The notes under the pieces are model-generated. The model had not been told where the DNA came from. It was given only the letters and a program-made list of their open reading frames with translations, and made no database searches. The translations under genes were made by a program, and so were the position numbers. Of a stretch of 48,026 nucleotides of DNA, positions 9,160 to 16,900 are shown in pieces. The first letter of the stretch is position 1; each line of letters opens with the position of its first letter. The stretch comes from Arthrobacter sp. Soc17.1.1.1 (GTDB lineage: Bacteria; Actinomycetota; Actinomycetes; Actinomycetales; Micrococcaceae), in NCBI RefSeq assembly GCF_036867195.1, contig NZ_JBAJII010000005.1, forward strand, positions 1-48,026. The letters run 5' to 3'.

Positions 9160-9605
9160 CCGTTCAGGAGTTCGGGGCTTTCGATGATGTAAGCACGGTT
9201 CCCGAACCCGTGAGCGGAGAAGCGACAGGCACCGCGGCCGCTGACGCGGCTCCACAGCTGGTGTACGGATCCGCGGAGGAGTTCCTGCACGAGCAGCTGC
9301 TACCCACTTTCACCCGCAGCACGCGAGGCAAGCAGTTGCGCTGGTGTAGCCGGTGGTTCCTGCACCCCGAGGCGATCTCCCGCATCACAGCGTTGTGGCG
9401 TGCCTGGGAGACACTGCGCCTCGAGGCGGGCACCGGCATCAGTGACTGGTGGTTGCATCATGCGGATCCGCACATGCGGGTCCTACTGGATCCGGAAGGA
9501 CCGTTCTTCAACTGCGGAGACGGACACTCCACCCCGAAGACACTCGAAGCCGAGATCGCCCCAACCGGCTGGTTCCCAGACGAACGCGACGACCCGGCTA
9601 CCTAA
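9156..9605 (+). CDS. DUF4913 domain protein, last gene of transfer operon
   Basis: A 149-residue protein with an ATGA overlap with the coupling ATPase. The C-terminal half (FLHEQLLPTFTR, LRWCSRWFLHPEAISRI, LWRAWE, DWWLHHADPHMRVLLD, then a GPFFNC motif) matches the Trp-rich DUF4913 family of actinobacterial plasmids and integrative elements. Biochemical role is unknown. Its place after VirD4 suggests an accessory transfer role. Transcription ends at the hairpin at 9612-9664. Confidence 0.85.
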   Translation: MTVQEFGAFDDVSTVPEPVSGEATGTAAADAAPQLVYGSAEEFLHEQLLPTFTRSTRGKQLRWCSRWFLHPEAISRITALWRAWETLRLEAGTGISDWWLHHADPHMRVLLDPEGPFFNCGDGHSTPKTLEAEIAPTGWFPDERDDPAT

Positions 9606-9611
9606 CAGTTC

Positions 9612-9664
9612 CACTCAACGAGAAGGCCGCCCCAGAGCATCTGGGGCGGCCTTCTCGTTGAGTG
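9612..9664. terminator. Bidirectional hairpin terminator between convergent operons
   Basis: Perfect 23-bp inverted repeat, arms 9612-9634 and 9642-9664, with a 7-nt spacer. It sits between the stop of the DUF4913 gene and the stop of the convergent gene at 9685. There is no long T tract, as is common in high-GC hosts. Confidence 0.85.
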
Positions 9665-9684
9665 TTCGCGCGCGAGGTGTTTCC

Positions 9685-10884
9685 TCAGCGGGTGGGTCCG
9701 CTCTTGGTGGTTTCGCGGACCGGCGACGAGGGAGCACGACGGGGAGCTGCTGGAACTTTCACGGTCTGTCGCGTGGCCTCTCGAGGATGGCTTCCCTGGT
9801 CCGCGGCGGCCACGAGCCTGCCCTTGACCTCCTCGGGTGTTCCGGTGCCCTCGAGTTTCACCGCGAATGCCTTCCGGTGCTCGCTCGACCCGTAGGCGGG
9901 TGTCTGGTCGACGGGCATCTGCTGCGAATGGGACGAGACTGGAGTGTCAGGCCGGTCGTTGAGAACGTCGCGCTCGATGTCACGGCCAAGAGCGTCGATA
10001 CGGCTGAACAGGTCTTTCTCGGCTGCCTCGTAACGAGCCTCCAATCCCTTGTCCTGCGTCACGAACCCGCCTTCCGCGAGGACGCGGGCCTCGTGCCAGT
10101 CCTTGGCGGCCGCGACGAATGCGGCGTCCTGGAACAGGCTGTCGTCGGCGCCGGAGTAGCTGCCTCCGATCTCGTCGCGCAGCTGGTCGATGGTGGGGCC
10201 CTGCAGCCCGTCCTCCTGAATCAGATGGACACGCTCAGCCACTACCCGCTCCGCGTCGGTACGAGCATCGACGTCGGAGGCGTCACGCGCCCCTCTGAGC
10301 GCCTCGAGGAGCGTCGAGTCAGCAAGATACGCCTCGGGTACCTGCAGTCGCTCCATCTCGCCTCTTAGCCCCTGCGCTTCGCGTTGCAGCTCCGCTTGTT
10401 GAGCGGCCGCGATCAAAGCCATTGTGTCGTGATGTTTACGAAGCTCCTCCGTGCTGGCGGCGGCGTCCTTCTGCGTCCCGACGGCATCCTGCAGGTAGGC
10501 GCCGTCGCCCTGCAGGTCTGCGGTGTCGATGCCATACCGGGCTTTGACCTCGTCACGGATCCGCGCTGATGCCTGCAGCGCTGCGGGGTCGTAGTCTTTC
10601 CATGCCTCGGCCGCTTCGTAGACGCCGGCGATCCGTTCGGCCGACGCTTTGTTCCACCACTGGAATTCCTCCACTGGTGCAAGCACGGCCCGCATGTCCG
10701 CTCGATCCGCAGCCACCGAGCGCAGGTGCTCCTGCTGTGCGCGCTCCGTTGCCGGTTGCTGGTCCCGCTGGCGCCGGATCAGGTCCTGACGTGCGCGGGC
10801 AACGCGCTCTGCAATCTGCAACGTGGCTGTCAGAAGTTGCCGCATCCCGCGCTCGACCACATCGTCAATTCCATCTTCACTCAT
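9685..10884 (-). CDS. Coiled-coil protein of the mobilisation block
   Basis: A 399-residue, highly charged helical protein with no recognised catalytic motif. The N-terminus (IAERVARARQDLIRRQRDQ, QQEHLRS) and the middle (AAAQQAELQREAQGLRGEM) look like coiled coils. The tail is basic and Ser/Pro/Thr-rich (VPAAPRRAPSSPVRETTKSG). It lies 70 bp after the relaxase gene on the same strand, probably in one transcript MobC-relaxase-this gene, so a relaxosome or accessory DNA-processing role is likely. A plus-strand frame at 9400-10368 overlaps it, but has no ribosome site and poor composition. Confidence 0.7.
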   Translation of the reverse strand: MSEDGIDDVVERGMRQLLTATLQIAERVARARQDLIRRQRDQQPATERAQQEHLRSVAADRADMRAVLAPVEEFQWWNKASAERIAGVYEAAEAWKDYDPAALQASARIRDEVKARYGIDTADLQGDGAYLQDAVGTQKDAAASTEELRKHHDTMALIAAAQQAELQREAQGLRGEMERLQVPEAYLADSTLLEALRGARDASDVDARTDAERVVAERVHLIQEDGLQGPTIDQLRDEIGGSYSGADDSLFQDAAFVAAAKDWHEARVLAEGGFVTQDKGLEARYEAAEKDLFSRIDALGRDIERDVLNDRPDTPVSSHSQQMPVDQTPAYGSSEHRKAFAVKLEGTGTPEEVKGRLVAAADQGSHPREATRQTVKVPAAPRRAPSSPVRETTKSGPTR

Positions 10885-10954
10885 CGTCTACTCCCCATCG
10901 TTGGTTACTTCGAATTCGTTGGTGACTGCAGCTGTCGTGCACCGGGCCGGCGCT

Positions 10955-12613
10955 CTAGCGTTCAGGGCCAGGCTCACCCCTGGCGACGAGCGGTGACTCT
11001 TGCCGGGTACGGGACGGGAGCCTCGTCGGCACGGCACTGCCTGGACGCCACGGCACGTTTCCGCGTGCGGCGATCTGCGCCGGGGTGAGAGGCTCCCCGG
11101 TCTTCCCCGAAACCGGGGCGGGCGGAGCAGGGGTGCCCTGACCCGCCTTAGGCAAGTCTGCGATCAGCGTCGTGTAGGCCGGGCGCAGCTCGTTCATCAG
11201 AACCCTGTTCAGGTTCTGGCTCTCGCGCAGGTTCCGGGATTCGACGTGCATCTCGTAGAGAGCTTTGCTGGTGCGGATCAGCTGCACCATCAGTGCGGCG
11301 TGTGCGGCGCTCTTGCTGTCACTGCCCGCAGCCAGAACGAGCATCGTCGCGCCCGCCAGAGACGGTAGACGTACCGGCTTGGAGTGTTGCCGGCGGTCCC
11401 GCAACTGCGCGGTCTTCGACAACTCATCCGCAGTCGCCGCGAGCGGCCCGGGCGTCGCTTCGCTGTGCAGAGACCACGCGGCAAACACGCCGGAGGCGTC
11501 CCGTGCAGCTTTGGCCCACGTTGCATGGTCGGTCACCGGAATCGAGTGCAGCCGGTCGGCGTATTCTTTTGCCTGAGCGGTGTACTTCTCCCACAGCTCC
11601 GGTGTCGGCGTCCGAGCTGTATCAGTTGTCGTCTCCGGTGTGACGGGTTTGCGGTTTCGTGCAGCGGCGTTCCACTCGGCGGCTGCTTCCGTCGCACCCT
11701 CTGCAGTGTCGCTCCACTGCTCACGCAATTGCCCGAGGCCAAGATCGCCGGCAAGTTTCCCGCCGCCGTACCAGATGGGTCGCTCGCCGGCAGTGGGTCG
11801 TTCGGCTACCGAGTAGCCGACCACGACGTCGGTAGTTCCCTTCTCGTAGCGCGGGCGCATGAGTAGACCGGACTTCCGCCCAGCACGCACGAACTCCGCT
11901 TCCGTGACCGCGCCGGTCGCGGCCGCGCGGACCTTCCGGGACAGGGACGCCCGGTACATCTCCCGCTCGTTGCGCACCGCGGTCTGCGGTTCGGCCCGGT
12001 CGAATCCTCGCGTCGCCCGCAGCGTGGACAGCTGTTCCAGTCCGTGCGTCTTCTCCAACTCCCGGCACACCTCTTGCGAGCGTCGGTAGTCGCCGTGTGT
12101 AGATGCCTTTGTGCCGTCTTCCCGGACCAGTGAGACGGCGATGTGGATGTGGTGGTTACCGCCGGCGCTCACGCCGTGGTCGATGGCTGCCCACCGGCAC
12201 TGTGCTTTCCCGCTTGTCTCGGTGAAGCCCATCTGGTCAACGAACTCGTTGGCGATGTCTCCCCACTCCTGGTCCGTCAGCTCGCGGTCCCCCGCGCGCA
12301 AGCTCAGCGAGCAGTGCCACACGTCGGCCTGCTTCTGCCCGTGGTCGACCTTGCGCTTCTGTACCGGGTCCCAGCGGAGATCCTTCTGCAGGACCTCGAC
12401 GCCGAACTTCTTGTGCGGCTCGTCAAGGTGCTTGGCGATCGCCAGCGCATCTTCTCGGCTGATCGTCCCGTTGTCGTGCCACGCCATGATTGCCGCATCC
12501 CCGGCGACCAGGTGCGGATCCGTGTGCGCGTTCTTTGTCTTGTCCGCGTCCGTCGACGTGAGATACACCATCAGACCGCTCATCCGCGACCCACGGGTGA
12601 TGTTCGGGATCAC
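10955..12613 (-). CDS. MOBP-type relaxase
   Basis: A 552-residue relaxase/mobilisation nuclease. The N-terminus MIPNITRGSRMSGLMVYL resembles the opening strand of the MobA/VirD2-type fold. The metal-binding His cluster is GGNHHIHIAVSLVREDG near residues 150-165. The C-terminal half is helical with a disordered basic end (PTRLPSRTRQESPLV). It nicks at oriT, stays attached to the 5' end and is pumped by the VirD4/VirB4 machinery encoded at 5929-9159. It overlaps mobC by ATGA (12610-12613). Which Tyr is catalytic cannot be fixed by eye. Confidence 0.88.
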   Translation of the reverse strand: MIPNITRGSRMSGLMVYLTSTDADKTKNAHTDPHLVAGDAAIMAWHDNGTISREDALAIAKHLDEPHKKFGVEVLQKDLRWDPVQKRKVDHGQKQADVWHCSLSLRAGDRELTDQEWGDIANEFVDQMGFTETSGKAQCRWAAIDHGVSAGGNHHIHIAVSLVREDGTKASTHGDYRRSQEVCRELEKTHGLEQLSTLRATRGFDRAEPQTAVRNEREMYRASLSRKVRAAATGAVTEAEFVRAGRKSGLLMRPRYEKGTTDVVVGYSVAERPTAGERPIWYGGGKLAGDLGLGQLREQWSDTAEGATEAAAEWNAAARNRKPVTPETTTDTARTPTPELWEKYTAQAKEYADRLHSIPVTDHATWAKAARDASGVFAAWSLHSEATPGPLAATADELSKTAQLRDRRQHSKPVRLPSLAGATMLVLAAGSDSKSAAHAALMVQLIRTSKALYEMHVESRNLRESQNLNRVLMNELRPAYTTLIADLPKAGQGTPAPPAPVSGKTGEPLTPAQIAARGNVPWRPGSAVPTRLPSRTRQESPLVARGEPGPER

Positions 12614-13047
12614 GTGTCAATCCCGTCAATTGTCTTCTCGACGCGCCCGGCGACCTGGCGAATGTAAGCCAGCGCGGCCTTCGCGTCTTGCGGAAACTCT
12701 TCCCCCGCGTTGGCGTGCCTGGCGATCTGGTTGACGTTGTTCGACACTCGCGCAAGGAGCGTGTGCACGGCCATCAGCTCCGCGATAATGGCACGCCGCT
12801 CCGTGGGAGTCTCCACCGTCTCCGACGTCGCCGCTGCGATGAGCAGGCGAGGCACCGACACTCCCTCACGCTCGGCGCGGACCAACAGCAGGGCTTCTTC
12901 CTCCGCGGTGACCCACAGCTCGCGCTTGGTCTTGGTGCCCTTCGGCGCGTTCTCACGCCGCCGCCGACCCAGACGGGACCGCCGCGGTGGCTCCCCCGGC
13001 GCGGTAGCTCCCGTGTCATCCGAGACCGGATCAGACACCAGAACCAC
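12610..13047 (-). CDS. MobC-family relaxosome accessory protein
   Basis: A 145-residue protein with an Arg-rich N-terminus (RRSRLGRRRRENAPKGTKTK), then a ribbon-helix-helix-like core and the MobC signature LLARVSNNVNQIARHANAGEEF. It is expected to bind oriT and help the relaxase open the nick region. GTG 13047 is the longest start. A second in-frame GTG at 13038 fits the AAAGG box better (about 11 bp spacing versus 2), so the true start may be nine bases downstream. It is translationally coupled to the relaxase. Confidence 0.85.
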   Translation of the reverse strand: MVLVSDPVSDDTGATAPGEPPRRSRLGRRRRENAPKGTKTKRELWVTAEEEALLLVRAEREGVSVPRLLIAAATSETVETPTERRAIIAELMAVHTLLARVSNNVNQIARHANAGEEFPQDAKAALAYIRQVAGRVEKTIDGIDT

Positions 13048-13492
13048 CGCCTTTCAAGAAGCCCAGCGCAGCGACCCCGGAACCGGGGACCACACTCCCA
13101 GTGTGCCGCACTCGCCACGCAGTGTCGAGAGCGCTGAGCCAGTTATGCATGCATAATTGTATAGCTTGCTCCGTCCGGGGCTCCGCATGCCCCTTCGAGC
13201 GGCACCACGGGGCTCGGGGTGTCAACGTTGTCATGGGCGCTTCGCGCCTGTCGATTTTTGACCGGCTGCGCCGTTCCGTTTCGGCTGATAACGGTACTGA
13301 CCGCCCTTCTCTTGGCAAGTCTCCGAGCCCGGCTTTCGCGGCATATCCTCGCTGCGCTCCGGTATTCCACGATCCGGGCTCTCCCACTGGCCAATTCACT
13401 TCGCGGCCGAGTGATCACAGGCGTGCCGAAAGGAACTATGACCAAGACAAGATGGGTTCCAGCTGGGGGCGTCAGGGATTAAAGTTCAGGAC
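13048..13492. other. Intergenic oriT candidate region
   Basis: 445 bp without a convincing gene, directly upstream of mobC-relaxase, the usual oriT position. It contains a perfect 14-bp palindrome TTATGCATGCATAA (13143-13156), a small hairpin GGCGC-TTC-GCGCC near 13230-13245, a GGGGC/GCCCC pair near 13177-13193, and GCATATCCTCGC at 13341-13352. The last recalls the YATCCTG-type nick sites of MOBP relaxases but is not identical. The location is good evidence. The exact nick site is a guess. Confidence 0.5.
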
Positions 13493-13804
13493 ATGACAAT
13501 CAACATTGAGAACGTAGAAACTCAAGCCCGCCAACTGCTCGACTCCCGGGTCGCATCCGTGCGTGCGCTGGTGAAGGCTCGGCAGCAAGTCACCGAACTC
13601 CAGGCGCAGCTCGCAGAGGCAGAAAGGGAGGACAAAAAGGCATACGTCCGCGCGACGAAAGACGGCTGGAGTGAGGACGAACTGAAGAAGCTAGGACTTG
13701 ATAACAGCGCGGCCGTCAAGCGACGTACACGCCGGGCGGCGGGGCAGGGAGCTACGTCGCAGTCGTCGGAGGAAAGCCCCGCACAGGTAGCCTCGGTCGG
13801 CTAA
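13493..13804 (+). CDS. Small coiled-coil protein, unknown function
   Basis: A 103-residue protein with an amphipathic helix over residues 20-50 (VASVRALVKARQQVTELQAQLAEAER), then a lysine-rich stretch and a basic KRRTRRAAG segment. It has no recognised family. The composition suits a small DNA- or protein-binding accessory protein. It is divergent from mobC across the oriT candidate region and ends at the hairpin at 13824-13863. Confidence 0.65.
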   Translation: MTINIENVETQARQLLDSRVASVRALVKARQQVTELQAQLAEAEREDKKAYVRATKDGWSEDELKKLGLDNSAAVKRRTRRAAGQGATSQSSEESPAQVASVG

Positions 13805-13823
13805 CCGCCCGCGGTCGAGGAAC

Positions 13824-13863
13824 AGACGAACGGAAACACCGCGTTCGGTGTTTCCGTTCGTCT
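13824..13863. terminator. Bidirectional hairpin terminator
   Basis: Perfect 18-bp arms (13824-13841 and 13846-13863) with loop CGTT, between the convergent stops at 13804 and 13906. Confidence 0.85.
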
Positions 13864-13905
13864 TACAGCTACATCCGGATTATTCGCCAGAGGATTGGAA
13901 ACGGG

Positions 13906-16900
13906 TCAGCGCTCCACACCGTCGTCCCGGTCCTTCCGCTCGGGAGCGGGGGGCTGCTTCGGGCTCTGCTGATCCCCAGGGTTCCGTGGCGGCTGTGCAG
14001 AGGTGTTCCGTCCCTGCTGCGGGAACTGCTCGCGCATCCGCCGGCGGTGGGCTAGCAGTTCCGGGTCGATAGTCGGCTGAGGATTCTCCTCGCCGTTCAT
14101 CGTCCGTGTGATCCGCTCGACATCCCACTTTGCCGCATCAAGAGTCTCCGCATACTTGAACGGCTGGCGCAACGCTGTTGCAGCGTCGCGGTACTCCTGG
14201 CGGGCTTCTTCGATTTTCTGTTCGAGTCGCGCTACCTCGTCGGGGAGCCGCTTTACCTGGTTCTCAAGGCGCTGGATCACGCCCACCGTGGGGAACAATG
14301 CATCGGTCCGTTTCAGCTCGACGGCAACACCTGGTGCGCCGTCGATTTGCAGTTCCACGCGTGACGATCCGAGGTCGACCATCTTGGCCTCTCCCTGCAC
14401 AAACCGGATGTCGTGACCACCAAGGGACGCCATGACTCCGAGATCCCTGGAACCGTGGATTGGAGGGCGACCGGAGGCGTTCCGGTCCGCCCACGTCCGC
14501 AGCGCGTCGACCGCATCAGCTCGCTTGCCGTAGGAGCGTCCGTCGACCGTCATCCGGAAGTCATCGCCACCCACCTCGGGCGACGTGCGAGCTGCAGCGG
14601 CCTTCAACGCCGGGAGGATAGCGACCATTGACTCGCCGTGTTTCTGGGCGCTGTCCTTCCGATAGGTGAGCGCGGCACGGTTGCGTTGGAACGAGGTTTC
14701 CAGCCGCGTGAGGCGAGATAGCTCTTGATCGGCTTTCGACTTTTCCAGGATCAGAGGGTTGCCACTAGAAATCGCTTTGACTTCCGCAAAGGAGAGAGTG
14801 TTGTCGCCAACATCCTCGATCTCGCGGACGTCGAGTCGGCCGCGCATGATCTGGTCGATGAACTTGCTCTTCCGCTCCAAGGTCTGCCACATGAAGGTGT
14901 CGAAGGAGCCCTTGGTGACGACCTGGGAAATACCGACTTCGGGGTTCTGATTGTGCTGCCGTACGACGCGTCCGTGACGTTGGGACACATCAGCTGGGCG
15001 CCATGGAGCGTCGAGGTCGACCAGGTGCACGGCGCGGTCTTGGATGTTCGTGCCGACGCCCATCTTCTGCGTCGACCCGATGAGGACAGCGACGTCGCCG
15101 CTCCTGCAGGCCGCGAACAGCCGGCCTTTCTCTGCGTCGTTCTTGGCCTCGTGCATGAACCGAATCTTGTCTGCCGGCACTCCTCGGTCCATGAGGTCCT
15201 GGGCCAGCTGGTCGTACACATTCCACTTGTCCGACGGTGTGCCGAGGTCGCAGAACACCAGCTGCAAGGCGCCCGGTGTCGGGTGCGGCTCGCCCGTCGC
15301 CGGGTCTGTGTAGATGCGGTTCTTATTCTCCTCGTACACGGTCGTCAGCAGGTCAGCGGTGGCACTGATCTTCGTGGCCCCGATTAGAGCGTCCAGCTGG
15401 GGGTCGACGAGGCGCATGTCGAGGGCGGCTTTCCGTCCGTCACTGGAGATCTTCAGCATGTTGTCTTCGGTTGCGGGAACCAAGCGTGCCTGGATCTTCT
15501 CGGCGCGCTCTGCAATGTCCGCGATGTACGCCTCGAGCTCGATGGATGGTTCGACGGTGATCATGCGCGGCAGGCGGCGGCCGTCCTCGCGTTCCTCGAT
15601 GAGGGGCACCGGTAGCTGGAGGTCCTCGGCCGTTTTCACGTCCGCGAACGTGTGGAACATCTTCAGCAGCTCGGGGACGTTCTGGAACTTCGCGAACCGT
15701 TCCTTCATCTTGAAACTGTCGCCGCCGGCAACGGTCATCTCCATCTCGGAGACCACCTGACCGAACGTCGCAGCCCACGTGTCGAAGTCGTTGATGCCGG
15801 CCTTTTCCAGCAGGTCCGGGCGCAGGTAGCGCTGCATCACATACATCTCGGTCACGCTGTTGGCGATCGGCGTCGCCGTGGCGCCAGTCATCACCCGGTC
15901 GCCGTGCGTGTCGCGCAGGTACTCCACCTTCGCGTGAAGGTCTGAGGCGCGCTTAGAGCCATCGATCGCGGCGTCCCGAATGTTCGACGTGGTCTCGAGG
16001 TTCTTGAAGTCGTGCAGCTCGTCCACGATCAGGTAGTCGATGCCCGTCTGCTCGAACGTGATCCCCGGGTCCTCCGGGTGATCGAGGAGACGTTTGACCA
16101 TCTCCTCATCGGACTGCAGGCGGCTCTCCATCTTCTTCACACTGAGCCGTGCACCTCCGTCTTCCGCCCGTTCTTGCGCAGCGAGAAGCTCGGCGCGTTT
16201 CCGATCCCCTTCCTTGGTCAGGTACGCGGCTTTCGACTCCGCCGACAGTGGGATCCGCTCGAAAGCGGTGCGGGTCATGATGATCGCGTCCCAGTCGTTC
16301 GCGGCCGCGCGGGCCACAAACTGCCGGCGCTTGTCGCCGGTGAGGTCGGCTGAGGACGCGGCAAGGATCTGCGCCTGCGGGTAGATCTGCAACCACTCCC
16401 GAGCGAACTGATCCAGCATGTGATTCGGGACGACGATGGCAGGTTTTCGCGCCATACCGAGGCGTCGTAGTTCCATCGCGCCCATCACCATCTCGCCGGT
16501 CTTACCCGCACCGACCTCGTGGAACAGCCCAACGGACGGCTCAGAAATCATCCGCGCTACAGCGGCCCGCTGGTGTGGTCGAGGGTTCCAGTTCTTCACG
16601 AGCCCGGGCAGCGTCAACCGGTCGCCCTCGACCGTATAGTCGCGCAGCACGAGCGAGTTGAACCGGCGGTTGTACTCGTCCGTCAGAGCTACCGCACGCT
16701 CGGGGTCTTCCCATACCCACTCACCGAACCGATCCTGCATCAGCTGGGCTTTTTCCTGCGCCGCGGTCGTCTCGGTCGGATTGACGATCCTCCGCGTTTC
16801 GGGGTGGTCCGGGTCGGGGTCGGTGACCTGCACGCGCTTTTGCTCGAGCACGTTCTTGAAAATCTCACCGGCCGGCATCCGCACGGTACCCCAGTCGCTG

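Noticed and set aside
9400..10368. 322-codon plus-strand ORF
   Set aside because: Antisense to the 399-aa coiled-coil gene, crosses the terminator at 9612-9664, no ribosome site and irregular composition.
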